Of a stretch of DNA of 64,000 nt, positions 54,595 to 63,595 are shown in pieces (the first letter of the stretch is position 1; the number at the start of each line of letters is the position of its first letter). The DNA is from Hyphomicrobiales bacterium (GTDB taxonomy: Bacteria > Pseudomonadota > Alphaproteobacteria > Rhizobiales > Rhizobiaceae). The notes below the pieces were generated by a model that made no database searches, was not told the origin of the DNA, and was given only the letters and a program-made list of their open reading frames with translations. The position numbers were made by a program, and so were the translations under genes. Location: positions 44,961 to 108,960 of the forward strand of contig UCII01000018.1 in NCBI GenBank assembly GCA_900472485.1, written 5' to 3'.

Positions 54595-55191
54595 ATGCAA
54601 GATGCAACCTCAAAGCCGGAAGGCCTGCGCGAATGCAAGCGCCGCCTGACCTTTCAACGCATAGCGGACGCCGGAATGAAATCCTTTCTGGCGAAAGGCT
54701 ATCAGGAAACGACGATCGAGGAGATTGCGGCAGCGGCCGGTATTTCCCGGCGGACTTTCTTTTATTACTTCAAGGGCAAGGACGATATTCTTCTGGCACA
54801 CCAGCGCCGATATATGGACGCACTGCGGACTGGCATCATGGAGAATGCCTCAGCCGGGCGTCCGCTCGAGGTCGTCCATCAAGCCACCCTCGGACTTGTG
54901 GCCCGCATCGAGGCGGAAGCGCCGCGGCTTCTGGAGACTGCCAAGCTTTTACGTCAAAGCGAGACCCTGCGCGCCCGTTCACGGGGTAACTCTTTGCAGC
55001 TTGAGCAAATCGCCTACCAAGCCCTGTGCGAGTTGTTTCCGACCAGGGACCGCGACAGTCTGCAGCTGGTGTCGATGATCGGAGTGAGCCCGCTTCGCCT
55101 TTCGGTCAACAAATGGCTGCAGGAAAATGGCAGGCTGCCCCTGATCAAGTATCTTGAGGATGCGCTCGCAAAATGGCGAACGGAAATCTGA
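54595..55191 (+). CDS. TetR-family transcriptional regulator
   Basis: A 198-residue repressor with N-terminal helix-turn-helix (ADAGMKSFLAKGYQETTIEE, then IAAAAGISRRTFFYYFKGKD) and a helical ligand-binding C-terminal domain. The DNA-reading helix sequence is of the classic TetR/AcrR kind. Divergent from the DUF3313 lipoprotein gene across an inverted repeat. Ligand unknown. Confidence 0.9.
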   Translation: MQDATSKPEGLRECKRRLTFQRIADAGMKSFLAKGYQETTIEEIAAAAGISRRTFFYYFKGKDDILLAHQRRYMDALRTGIMENASAGRPLEVVHQATLGLVARIEAEAPRLLETAKLLRQSETLRARSRGNSLQLEQIAYQALCELFPTRDRDSLQLVSMIGVSPLRLSVNKWLQENGRLPLIKYLEDALAKWRTEI

Positions 55192-55239
55192 TCCGTCAGC
55201 CGAACGGAGCGTGCTAAGCCGCTTCCTGTGGGTCGTTGA

Positions 55240-55593
55240 TCAGGATCTAATATCGAGCACGCGGTTCTTGTGGGCCGGATGCGTGCTGTAGACGAAGATC
55301 TTGTTCATTTCCTTCTCCGTGAGAAGCCGCAGGAAACGAACTTCCACCGTGTTGTTGGAGAAGACCTTCATCAACACACAGCCGACCTTGGTGATGCGGG
55401 CGTCAGGAATATCCAGATAGAACTGCTTCGGCAGATTATACTGGGTGAGAATCGCAAGAACCGCGCTGCTCTGCGAGATACGGATAATATCGCAGCGGCG
55501 CGACGCAAGATTCATCACGCCCTTTTCAGTGTATTCGAGGCGGGCGGCATTCATGGTGTCCTCCATGCGAAACCGCACTTCGCGGTCATACAT
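55240..55593 (-). CDS. Small PilZ-like protein
   Basis: A 117-residue basic protein. It starts MYDREVRFRMEDTMNAARLE; the rest has the beta-rich pattern of small single PilZ domains of rhizobia (ILTQYNLPKQFYLDIPDARI, then KVGCVLMKVFSNNTVEVRFL). PilZ domains bind cyclic di-GMP through RxxxR and D/NxSxxG; here these motifs are degraded (RRCDIIRISQSSAVL), so binding is doubtful. ATG 55593 is preceded by AAGGAA held in a potential hairpin. Neighbours are unrelated. Confidence 0.55.
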   Translation of the reverse strand: MYDREVRFRMEDTMNAARLEYTEKGVMNLASRRCDIIRISQSSAVLAILTQYNLPKQFYLDIPDARITKVGCVLMKVFSNNTVEVRFLRLLTEKEMNKIFVYSTHPAHKNRVLDIRS

Positions 55594-55594
55594 G

Positions 55595-55617
55595 AAGGAT
55601 TCTTCCTTATTAAGGAA
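55595..55617 (-). promoter_or_regulatory. Ribosome-binding site flanked by two complementary segments (possible translational switch)
   Basis: On the transcript: TTCCTT (from 55617), AAT, AAGGAAGAA (the Shine-Dalgarno sequence), then TCCTT, CAT-side and the ATG at 55593. The AAGGA core can pair with the upstream TTCCTT (6 bp, 3-base loop) or with the downstream TCCTT. Either pairing would hide the ribosome-binding site. The whole forms the palindrome TTCCTTA-T-TAAGGAA at 55603-55617. Confidence 0.5.
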
Positions 55618-55783
55618 ATGCTGACCCGAATTAGCTCTGCCGAACGCGGCCATCTTGATGGACCCCTGAAGTATATTATGAAAAGGAGACTATCAGCCGG
55701 TCTTTAACAGAAGGTTTGAGTGCGCCGGCCCAAGATGAATTTTGTTGTTCATTTTTACTTGAGCCGGGGCATCCGGTAAGCGC

Positions 55784-56872
55784 CTACTTGCGATAGGAGT
55801 GGCCGCTGGCGTCGAAAAGATGCAGCTTCTGACGGTCGGCGGCAAAACGCATCTTTTGGCCGCGGTGGATATCGGCAATGCCGGGGATCTTGACGATGAT
55901 CGGCTCGCCATCGACCAGGCCTTCGAGATAGAGCTGCGTCACTTCGCCGAGCGCCTCGACGATGGAGACCTCACCTTCGAAAAGATAGTCGTCACCGGTC
56001 GCGACACGCAGGTCTTCCGGACGCACACCGAAGCTCGCCGTCTTGCCCTTCTCGGACGCCTCCGTCGGTACGTCCAGCGTCACGGCCTTGCCGCCCGTTA
56101 GCGTCACGGTCGTCGTTGCGCCTGTTTCGGTCACGGTAGCGGGGATGATGTTCATGGCCGGCGAGCCGATGAACTTGGCGACGAACAGATTGGCCGGGCG
56201 CTCGTAGAGTTCAAGGGGAGCACCGACCTGCTCGACACGGCCGGCCGACAGCACGACAATACGGTCGGCCAGCGTCATGGCCTCCACCTGGTCGTGGGTA
56301 ACGTAGATCATCGTCGTCTCGGGCATGGAATCGCTGAGTTTGGCAATCTCGATGCGGGTCGCGACGCGCAGGGCGGCGTCGAGGTTCGACAGCGGTTCGT
56401 CGAACAGGAAAACCTTGGGGTTGCGGCAGATGGCGCGGCCGATGGCGACGCGCTGGCGCTGACCGCCCGAGAGCGCCTTGGGCAGACGCTCCAGATATTG
56501 CGTGAGCTGCAGGCTCGCTGCCGCCGCCCGCACACGACGGTCAATCTCCTGCTTGCTTTCGCCGGCAATGCGCATGCCGAAGGCCATGTTGTCGTAGACG
56601 GTCATATGCGGATAGAGGGCATAGGACTGGAAGACCATGGCGATGCCGCGCCGCGACGGCGGCACCTCATTCACCTTCTGACCGGCGATCATCATATCCC
56701 CGGCCGTGATGCTCTCCAGCCCGGCAATCATCCTGAGCAAGGTGGACTTGCCGCAGCCGGAGGGACCGACGAAGACGATGAACTCGCCTTCATTGATCTC
56801 CAGATCGATGCCGTGCAGCACATGCACGCTGCCGTAGGATTTCTTGATATCCCTCAGAACAAGTCCCGTCAT
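55784..56872 (-). CDS. aglK: Alpha-glucoside ABC transporter ATP-binding protein AglK
   Basis: A 362-residue ATPase of the MalK/UgpC type. Walker A GPSGCGKST, signature LSGGQRQRVAIGRAI, Walker B VFLFDEPLSNLDA, H-loop VTHDQVEAMTLADR, and a C-terminal regulatory TOBE domain (from residue 235). Start ATG 56872 follows GGAGGAAGCATA; the ORF opens at 56890. It is the last gene of aglEFGAK, 21 bases after aglA. Confidence 0.93.
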   Translation of the reverse strand: MTGLVLRDIKKSYGSVHVLHGIDLEINEGEFIVFVGPSGCGKSTLLRMIAGLESITAGDMMIAGQKVNEVPPSRRGIAMVFQSYALYPHMTVYDNMAFGMRIAGESKQEIDRRVRAAAASLQLTQYLERLPKALSGGQRQRVAIGRAICRNPKVFLFDEPLSNLDAALRVATRIEIAKLSDSMPETTMIYVTHDQVEAMTLADRIVVLSAGRVEQVGAPLELYERPANLFVAKFIGSPAMNIIPATVTETGATTTVTLTGGKAVTLDVPTEASEKGKTASFGVRPEDLRVATGDDYLFEGEVSIVEALGEVTQLYLEGLVDGEPIIVKIPGIADIHRGQKMRFAADRQKLHLFDASGHSYRK

Positions 56873-56893
56873 TATGCTTCCTCCTCCCAAAGG

Positions 56894-58546
56894 TCAGGCG
56901 AGACGCGCGAAGTAAGCGCCCCAGGCCGGAATATCGATCTTGTTGCCGTAGTTGTTGCTGGTAAAGCCGTGCCCCGTCAACGCCTGCCAATTGCCATCAG
57001 GCAAAGTTGACAGCGTTTCGACAGGGCTCATGTTGAAGACGCAGAGAATGGTCTCGCCGGCATAAGTGCGGGTGTAGATCAGCACGTCGCCCTGTGGCTC
57101 CGAAAAGGCAATCTCGCCTTTGGCGAAGGCCGGATGCTGTTTGCGGAAGGCGAGGAAGCGGCGGTACTGCTCCAGCACCGAATTTTCATCGCCCTGCTGG
57201 ACGCTGACGGCACGCAGAATGTGTTCGACCGGCACCGGCAGCCACGGCTTCACCGTCGAGAATCCGCCCTGCGCCACCTGGCTGTCCCAGACCATCGGCG
57301 TGCGGCAACCATCGCGGCCCTTGAACTCCGGCCAGAATTGGATGCCGTAGGGGTCCTGCAGATCCTGGTAGGCAAGATCCGCTTCCGTCAGTGCCAGTTC
57401 CTCGCCCTGATAGATGCATACGGAGCCGCGCAGGGTCAGCAGCAGCGCCGCATAGAGCTTGGCGAAAGCATCGCGGTCGGCAACCAGATTGCCCCAGCGG
57501 CTGACATGGCGCACGACGTCGTGGTTGGAGAAGGCCCAGCAGGCCCAGCCTTGTGGAGCTGCTGTGTCGAAGTCGTTCATCACCTCTTCGACGCGATCCG
57601 GCGACAGGGCATCCGGCGCCAGGAATTCGAAAGCATAGCACATATGCATCTTGTCGCCGCCGGATGTGTATTCGCCGACGATCTCGAGGCCGCGCTGGCT
57701 ATCGCCGACTTCGCCGACGGCGGCAATCGCCGGATATTCGTCGAGCACGGCACGGAAGCGCTTGAGGAACTCCAGGTTCTCGGGACGATTCTTGTCGTAG
57801 AGATGTTCCTGAAAATTATAGGGATTGACGGCCGGTGCCGTGGACGCGTTGCGGCGCGAAGGCTCCAGTGCCGGGTTGTCGCGCAATTCCTTGTCGTGGA
57901 AGTAGAAGTTGATGGTGTCGAGACGGAAGCCATCGACGCCGCGGTCGAGCCAGAAACGGACGACGTCGAGCAAGCGGTCTTGCACGTCTGGATTATGCAG
58001 GTTCATATCCGGCTGCGAGGTCAGGAAGTTGTGCAGGTAATATTGCATGCGGGTCGGATCCCACGCCCAGGCCGAGCCGCCGAAAATCGACAGCCAGTTG
58101 TTGGGCGGCGTGCCGTCCGGCTTGGCATTGGCCCAGACGTACCAATCAGCCTTCGGGTTATCCTTGCTCGAGCGGCTTTCGACGAACCAGGGATGGCGAT
58201 CCGAGCTGTGCGACAGCACCAGATCGATCATCACCTTGATGCCGAGACGATGAGCTTCCGTCACCATCGCATCGAAATCGGCCAGCGAACCGAAGATCGG
58301 ATCGACGTCCTCATAATTGGAGACGTCGTAGCCGAAATCGCGCATCGGCGAGGTGAAGAAGGGCGAAATCCAAATTGCATCCACGCCGAGCGCCGCGACA
58401 TGCGGCAGACGGACGGCGATGCCCTTGAGATCGCCGATGCCGTCACCATTGGAGTCCTGATAGGAGCGCGGATAGATCTGATAGATCACCGCGCCGCGCC
58501 ACCAGTCCTTGTCAACTTCTAAAGCCGATTGAAGGGCAATGCTCAT
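56894..58546 (-). CDS. aglA: Alpha-glucosidase AglA (GH13)
   Basis: A 550-residue cytoplasmic glycoside hydrolase family 13 enzyme splitting sucrose, maltose, trehalose or related alpha-glucosides. The catalytic nucleophile is Asp210 in GVDGFRLDTINF, the acid/base is Glu279 in AAVGEVGD, and the stabiliser is Asp343 in FSNHDVVR. The N-terminal IYQIYPRSYQDSNGDGIGDL is typical of oligo-1,6-glucosidase-like members. No signal peptide, so cleavage takes place after import by AglEFGK. Confidence 0.95.
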   Translation of the reverse strand: MSIALQSALEVDKDWWRGAVIYQIYPRSYQDSNGDGIGDLKGIAVRLPHVAALGVDAIWISPFFTSPMRDFGYDVSNYEDVDPIFGSLADFDAMVTEAHRLGIKVMIDLVLSHSSDRHPWFVESRSSKDNPKADWYVWANAKPDGTPPNNWLSIFGGSAWAWDPTRMQYYLHNFLTSQPDMNLHNPDVQDRLLDVVRFWLDRGVDGFRLDTINFYFHDKELRDNPALEPSRRNASTAPAVNPYNFQEHLYDKNRPENLEFLKRFRAVLDEYPAIAAVGEVGDSQRGLEIVGEYTSGGDKMHMCYAFEFLAPDALSPDRVEEVMNDFDTAAPQGWACWAFSNHDVVRHVSRWGNLVADRDAFAKLYAALLLTLRGSVCIYQGEELALTEADLAYQDLQDPYGIQFWPEFKGRDGCRTPMVWDSQVAQGGFSTVKPWLPVPVEHILRAVSVQQGDENSVLEQYRRFLAFRKQHPAFAKGEIAFSEPQGDVLIYTRTYAGETILCVFNMSPVETLSTLPDGNWQALTGHGFTSNNYGNKIDIPAWGAYFARLA

Positions 58547-58582
58547 GCTGTATGGGTCCTGTCTGGATAATATGATTTTGGA

Positions 58583-59737
58583 TCAGCCCCCCTTCACCGA
58601 CCCGGCGAGCAGACCGCGCACGAGGTAGCGCTGCAGACCAAAGAAGACGAGGAGTGGGATAAGGATGGTGACGAAGGCCGATGCCGTCAGGATTTCCCAG
58701 TTGCCGCCGCGCGAGCCGAGCAGCGCGTTGAGGGCGGCCGTGAGCACGAGGTGATCCTTGTCGGTGCCGAGGAAGACCATGGCGATCAGAAGGTCGTTCC
58801 ACACCCAGAGGAACTGGAAGATCGCGAAGGAGGCCAGTGCCGGGAATGACAGCGGCAGGATGATCTTGACGAAGATATCGAAATCGCTGGCGCCATCGAC
58901 GCGGGCGGATTCGATGATTTCCTTCGGCAGGCCGGCAATGTAATTGCGCAGGAGATAGATGGCGAGCGGCAGACCGAAGGCCGTATGCGCCAGCCAGATG
59001 CCGGGATAGGTCTTCGACGGCACGCCGAACATCTGGCCAATTTCGTTATAGATGCGCAGAAGCGGAATCAGCGACATCTGCAGCGGCACGACGATCAAGC
59101 CGACGACGAGCGCAATCAGGATCGCGCGGCCGGGAAACTCCATCCAGGCAAGCGCATAGGCGGCGAAGGCGGCGATCAGGATCGGAATGACCGTCGCCGG
59201 GATCGTCACCGTCAGCGAATTGATGAAGGACTGGCCGATACCCTCACCGCCGAGCACGTTGCGATAGTTGTCCAGCGTGAATTGCGGCGGCGTCGCGACC
59301 GTCAAATAGACGCGCTTAGCACGTGCATCCGCCCCAAACGGGCCGTTCTTCTGGTAGCTGTAGCTACCATCAGAGTTGATCGTTAGCGTCTCACCATTTT
59401 CCAGCGCGGCGGGAGCGCCAGCCTTGTAGGCTGCCGGCTCCTGCACGCGCAGGCCGAAGGACTGGATCTTGCCGCCGCCTTCGACGGCGAGCGTGCCTGA
59501 TATCACGAAATTTGCGCCGTCGGGCTTGGCCTTATCCGGACCGTCGAGGCGGGCGGCCGTGGTGCGCGACGAGCCGGCAAAGGCCGTCCACCAGCCGGAA
59601 GCGACGATCTGATCCTTGTCGCGCAGTGCGGTGACGAAGATGCCGAGCGTCGGCAACAGCCAGAGCAGGACGATGAGCAATACCGCGGCGTGAACGAAGA
59701 TGCGGGCAGGACCGATGCGACCGAGATTTCCAATCAT
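58583..59737 (-). CDS. aglG: Alpha-glucoside ABC transporter permease AglG
   Basis: A 384-residue MalG-type permease. TM1 is at residues 12-36 and the EAA loop is IIESARVDGASDFDIFVKII. Unlike usual MalG permeases (about 280 residues) it carries about 120 extra residues after TM1 (about 42-160) that would form a periplasmic domain with a beta-rich content (GDANFVISGTL-like and SYSYQKNGPF stretches). Its start is one base past the aglF stop. Confidence 0.93.
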   Translation of the reverse strand: MIGNLGRIGPARIFVHAAVLLIVLLWLLPTLGIFVTALRDKDQIVASGWWTAFAGSSRTTAARLDGPDKAKPDGANFVISGTLAVEGGGKIQSFGLRVQEPAAYKAGAPAALENGETLTINSDGSYSYQKNGPFGADARAKRVYLTVATPPQFTLDNYRNVLGGEGIGQSFINSLTVTIPATVIPILIAAFAAYALAWMEFPGRAILIALVVGLIVVPLQMSLIPLLRIYNEIGQMFGVPSKTYPGIWLAHTAFGLPLAIYLLRNYIAGLPKEIIESARVDGASDFDIFVKIILPLSFPALASFAIFQFLWVWNDLLIAMVFLGTDKDHLVLTAALNALLGSRGGNWEILTASAFVTILIPLLVFFGLQRYLVRGLLAGSVKGG

Positions 59738-59738
59738 G

Positions 59739-60755
59739 TCAGCGCCCCTTCGTCTCAGCGTTTGCGCGGCGGATGTTCCAGATCATGATCGGCGTGACCG
59801 CGACCATGATGACGAGCGCTATGACGGCGCTTCGGCCGCTGTCGCCGCCGCCACGGAACATCCAATTGAACATCAGGTTGGCAAGCACCATCGTGTTCCA
59901 CTGGCCGTTGGTCATGGTCAGCACGATATCGAATACCTTGAGGACGAGGATGGTGATCGTGGTCCAGACCGTGGCGATCGTGCCCCAGACCTGCGGCACC
60001 ATGATTTTCCAGAAGATCTGCCAGCCATTGGCGCCGTCGATGACGGCAGCCTCAATGGTTTCCTCGGGAATGCCGCGTAGAGCCGCCGAGAGGATGACCA
60101 TAGCAAAGCCGGTCTGGATCCAGATCAGCATGACCATCAGGAAGAAGTTGTTCCAGAACGGAATGGTGATCCAGACCTCCGGTGTGCCGCCGAACAGCTG
60201 GACAACGGCATTCAGAAGGCCGATCTGCGTATCCGTGCCGCCGCGATACTCGTAGATGAACTTCCAGATGACGGAAGCGCCGACAAACGAGATCGCCATC
60301 GGCATGAAGATGACGGCCTTGGCGAGATTGCCCCACCAGATGCGGTCCGTCATGACGGCGATGACAAGGCCAAAAAAGGTGCAGGCGGCCGGCACCACGG
60401 CAAGCCAGAGGATGTTGTTGAAAATCGACTGGCGGAATTCGGTGTCGTTGAGCGCCCAGAGATAGTTGGCGCCGCCGACGAATTTGCTGCCGTCCGGGCC
60501 GTAGAAGGACAGGATGAAGGTCGCGACGACAGGATAGACGAGGTAGACGACGAGCAGGAACAAGGCCGGCCCCAGGAACAGCCAGGGGCGGACGAGACCA
60601 CGGCGACGAAGGTTGACGGCCGCTCGATGAACGTCGTCCCCTTCCCTTGCCGGAAAGATCAAGTCCAAGAGCTTGTTGGAAAACCAGAAATAAGCGGCGC
60701 AAATGGCAACGCCGAATATCATGGCGCCAATCGCCGATACGATCTGCGAAAACAT
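59739..60755 (-). CDS. aglF: Alpha-glucoside ABC transporter permease AglF
   Basis: A 338-residue MalF-type permease. About eight helices, with the EAA loop EETIEAAVIDGANGWQIFWK. The first helix (IVSAIGAMIFGVAICAAYFW) is followed by a cytosolic polar stretch before TM2. Forms the channel with AglG. A 127-base gap with a hairpin separates it from aglE. Confidence 0.93.
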   Translation of the reverse strand: MFSQIVSAIGAMIFGVAICAAYFWFSNKLLDLIFPAREGDDVHRAAVNLRRRGLVRPWLFLGPALFLLVVYLVYPVVATFILSFYGPDGSKFVGGANYLWALNDTEFRQSIFNNILWLAVVPAACTFFGLVIAVMTDRIWWGNLAKAVIFMPMAISFVGASVIWKFIYEYRGGTDTQIGLLNAVVQLFGGTPEVWITIPFWNNFFLMVMLIWIQTGFAMVILSAALRGIPEETIEAAVIDGANGWQIFWKIMVPQVWGTIATVWTTITILVLKVFDIVLTMTNGQWNTMVLANLMFNWMFRGGGDSGRSAVIALVIMVAVTPIMIWNIRRANAETKGR

Positions 60756-60838
60756 CCCTTCCCTCCCCGAATTATCTGCTTTTGTCCATCAGTCGGGCAT
60801 CGGCCGCGCTGAAGGGCGCGTCGTCATATGCAGTATGG

Positions 60839-60863
60839 CGCCGCCGGCGAGTTGCCGGCGGCG
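60839..60863 (-). promoter_or_regulatory. Intercistronic hairpin between aglE and aglF
   Basis: Perfect 10-bp stem CGCCGCCGGC/GCCGGCGGCG with a 5-base loop, 19 bases past the aglE stop; no T-tract follows. Probably protects aglE mRNA or reduces permease expression. Confidence 0.65.
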
Positions 60864-60882
60864 ATAGGGCGGCTATGATGTC

Positions 60883-62244
60883 CTACTTGATGGCGTCCCA
60901 GGACTTCTGGATACCGTCGGCTACATCCTGAGCGGACTTGCCGCCGACGAAATCCACCATGCCCGTCCAGAACGAGCCTGCACCGATCTTGCCCGGCATC
61001 AGGTCGGAACCGTCGAAGCGGAACGTGGTGGCCGTGGTCAGGATTTCACCTTCCTTGCGCAGCGTGTCATTGGCGTAGGCAGCCGTGTTGACGGACTTGT
61101 ACGGCGTCAGGAAGCCGGACTGGGCCATCCAGACTTCCTGGGCGATCGGCGTCTGGAGGAACTGGATAAAGGCGCGGGCGGCCTTCGAATCCTTGGTGAT
61201 GGCTGCTAGCGTGCCGGCGCCGAGAACCGGCTTACCGAGTTCAGGATGCGCGGCGCTGGGCGGGAAGTAGAAGAAGTCCGCATCCTGGCCGAGCTTGGTG
61301 CCTTCCGGGAAGAAGGATGGGATGAAGGATGCCTGCTTGTGCAGGTAGCACTTCGGCGGAACCGTGAAGAGGCCCTTCGGGCTGTCGCGGAAGTCGGTCG
61401 AGGCAACGGCCGCAACGCCGCCGGCAACATATTTCGGATTCTTTGAGAACTTGCCGAATTCCTCGATGGCGGCAACGACCTTCGGATCGTTGAACTTCAG
61501 CGAGTTATCGACCCAGTGGTCGTAATCCTGTGGCGTATTCAGGCGCAACATCAGATCTTCGACCCAGTCGGTTGCCGGCCAGCCGGTGGCGCCGCCCGAA
61601 CCGAGACCGATGCACCAGGGGGTGCCGCCATCCTTGACGATCTGATCCGAAAGCTTGATCAGGTCCTCCATGGTCGTCGGAACCTTGTAGCCGGCTTCCT
61701 CGAAGTTTTCCGGAACGTACCAGACCAGCGACTTCAGATCCGCCTTGTAGGGGAAGGCATAGAAGGCGTCCTTTCCGTCCTTGCCCTTGTAGGTGCCGTA
61801 GCCGACCCAGCTGTCGCCGGCACCGTAATTGGTCTTTACCCAGCTTGCGAGATCATCACCGAGCGGCGTCAGATAGCCCTTGCTGGCAAGGTTGGCGAGC
61901 AGGCCCGGCTGCGGGAGAATGGCGACGTTCGGCGGCGAGCCCGCCTGCGTGTCGATGACGATCTGCTGCTCGTAGTTTTCCGAGGACGAATATTTGGCGT
62001 TCACGCCGGTCGCTTCGGTGAAATAGTTCAGGATGCTGGTGAAGAGAGCCTCGTCCTCGCCGCGCCAGGGGCCGAAAATGGTCAGCGTCTCGCCCTTCAG
62101 GTCGGCATGGGCCGCCTTGAAGTCGTCATAGCTCTTCCAGTTGAACTTGGGGTCCTGGCCCGGCTGGAACTTCAGATCGGCAGCCATCGCCGTACCGGCC
62201 ACCAGAGCGGCGGCAGCGACGGTCATAAGAAACATTTTCTTCAT
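60883..62244 (-). CDS. aglE: Periplasmic alpha-glucoside-binding protein AglE
   Basis: A 453-residue family-1 sugar-binding protein. The signal peptide MKKMFLMTVAAAALVAGTAM is cleaved near AMA-AD. The mature part shows TLTIFGPWRGEDEALFTSIL and later LPQPGLLANLASKGYLTPLG, typical of AglE/ThuE-like proteins. ATG 62244 follows GGGAGGACAACCGC and exposes the signal peptide; the longer ORF start at 62343 would overlap the operator region. First gene of aglEFGAK. Confidence 0.95.
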   Translation of the reverse strand: MKKMFLMTVAAAALVAGTAMAADLKFQPGQDPKFNWKSYDDFKAAHADLKGETLTIFGPWRGEDEALFTSILNYFTEATGVNAKYSSSENYEQQIVIDTQAGSPPNVAILPQPGLLANLASKGYLTPLGDDLASWVKTNYGAGDSWVGYGTYKGKDGKDAFYAFPYKADLKSLVWYVPENFEEAGYKVPTTMEDLIKLSDQIVKDGGTPWCIGLGSGGATGWPATDWVEDLMLRLNTPQDYDHWVDNSLKFNDPKVVAAIEEFGKFSKNPKYVAGGVAAVASTDFRDSPKGLFTVPPKCYLHKQASFIPSFFPEGTKLGQDADFFYFPPSAAHPELGKPVLGAGTLAAITKDSKAARAFIQFLQTPIAQEVWMAQSGFLTPYKSVNTAAYANDTLRKEGEILTTATTFRFDGSDLMPGKIGAGSFWTGMVDFVGGKSAQDVADGIQKSWDAIK

Positions 62245-62313
62245 GCGGTTGTCCTCCCAAATAACGAAACCCATGAGCCCAGACACTGTTTTGTGCTGTG
62301 CGCCCCATTTCCT

Positions 62314-62325
62314 CAAAGCGCTTTG
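62314..62325. promoter_or_regulatory. Candidate AglR operator near aglE
   Basis: Palindrome CAAAGCGCTTTG, 70 bases upstream of aglE. The AAAGCGCTTT core with central CG is the classic half-site form of LacI/GalR-family operators. The second copy near aglR supports it. Confidence 0.7.
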
Positions 62326-62476
62326 GCTACGTCTGTCATCCATTGAGAGCGGGATAAAGTCAAGCGATTTTCAGATTTCAGCCAGTATACACAGCAATTC
62401 TCGCGCTGCAGCAGAGAAAGCATGTCGATTTTTTACTAATTATCTTGTCTCCCACGCTTCTGCTGCTACATAATTG

Positions 62477-62486
62477 AAAGCGCTTT
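62477..62486. promoter_or_regulatory. Candidate AglR operator near aglR
   Basis: Palindrome AAAGCGCTTT, 71 bases upstream of the aglR start and 153 bases from the copy near aglE. It suggests autoregulation and possible looping between the two sites. Confidence 0.7.
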
Positions 62487-62556
62487 GAAAGCCTGAGACT
62501 TTTCGGGAGGTTGTCTCGGCATCGTGGCGGCATGCAGTTGGAGGAGCCGAAACACC

Positions 62557-63588
62557 GTGAATCTGAAGCAGCTATCGCACATGCTGGGGCTGTCGCAGAC
62601 GACAGTCAGCCGGGCATTGAACGGATATCCGGAAGTCAATCACGAGACTCGCGAGCGCGTTCTCAAAGCGGTTCGGGAAACAGGCTATCGCCCCAATAAG
62701 GCAGCTCAAAGACTTGCAACTGGCAAGGCCGGCTCGATCGGGCTTGTCATGCCGACCTCGCCCGGCAATTCCTCGGATGTGCACTTCTCGGAGTTTCTGA
62801 CCGGCCTCGGCGAGGAAGCCTTGCGGCACGACTTCCATTTCGTCCTGACGCCGGCGGATCCGAATGATGAGGTCGGCGCCCTCAGGCGATTGGCGGCCAG
62901 CGGCAATGTCGATGCCCTCTTCGTCAATTACATGCGCGGCCACGATCCGCGCCTGGACATGCTGAAGTCGCTATCCATGCCTTTCCTCGTGCATGGACGC
63001 TCCATAGGCTCCGAGCCCGACTATCCTTTCCTCGACATCGACAATGAAGCCGCCTTCTACGACGCCACGAAGCTGCTGCTGCAGCTCGGACACCGGCGCT
63101 TTGCCCTCTTGAACGGCCCGATCTATTTCGATTTCGCCATTCGCCGGAAGAACGGCATGGATGCAGCCCTTGCCGAGCGTGGCCTGACGCTCGACGAAGC
63201 CTGCGTCAGCCATACGCCGATGACGGATGAACAGGGCTTGTTAGCCATGGAACGCATCCTGCAAATGGAAAAGGACAAGCGACCGACAGCCGTGCTTTGT
63301 TCCAGTACGGTGCTGGCCCTCGGCGCCGTTCGCGCCATCAATCAGGCAAAGCTCAGGCTCGGCGAGGACATCTCGATGATCGCCCATGACGACGTGCTGA
63401 CCTTGCTCAAACCGGAAAACTTCACCGTGCCGCTGACGACCACGCGCTCATCGCTGCGCGCAGCGGGTGTGCGCATCGCCGAACGGCTGATCGGCGAAAT
63501 CAAGCATACGGAAACATTTCCTGCACAGGAATTATGGAAAGCGGAATTGATCGTGCGCGCATCGACCGGCGTTGCGCCGGCCGATTGA
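62557..63588 (+). CDS. aglR: LacI-family repressor AglR
   Basis: A 343-residue regulator. The DNA-binding domain is MNLKQLSHMLGLSQTTVSRA with hinge motif YRPNKAAQRLATGKAG, and the periplasmic-binding-like core starts SIGLVMPTSPGNSSDVHFSE. GTG 62557 is chosen because GGAGGAG ends 9 bases upstream and the domain begins there; ATG 62524 lies upstream of that site. Divergent from aglE, with two AAAGCGCTTT operators between. It should repress the agl operon in absence of alpha-glucosides. Confidence 0.93.
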   Translation: MNLKQLSHMLGLSQTTVSRALNGYPEVNHETRERVLKAVRETGYRPNKAAQRLATGKAGSIGLVMPTSPGNSSDVHFSEFLTGLGEEALRHDFHFVLTPADPNDEVGALRRLAASGNVDALFVNYMRGHDPRLDMLKSLSMPFLVHGRSIGSEPDYPFLDIDNEAAFYDATKLLLQLGHRRFALLNGPIYFDFAIRRKNGMDAALAERGLTLDEACVSHTPMTDEQGLLAMERILQMEKDKRPTAVLCSSTVLALGAVRAINQAKLRLGEDISMIAHDDVLTLLKPENFTVPLTTTRSSLRAAGVRIAERLIGEIKHTETFPAQELWKAELIVRASTGVAPAD

Positions 63589-63595
63589 TATAACT

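Noticed and set aside
55725..55767. Hairpin as terminator of aglK
   Set aside because: Arms match 9 of 10 but the loop is 23 bases and no T-tract follows on the coding strand, so termination is not supported.
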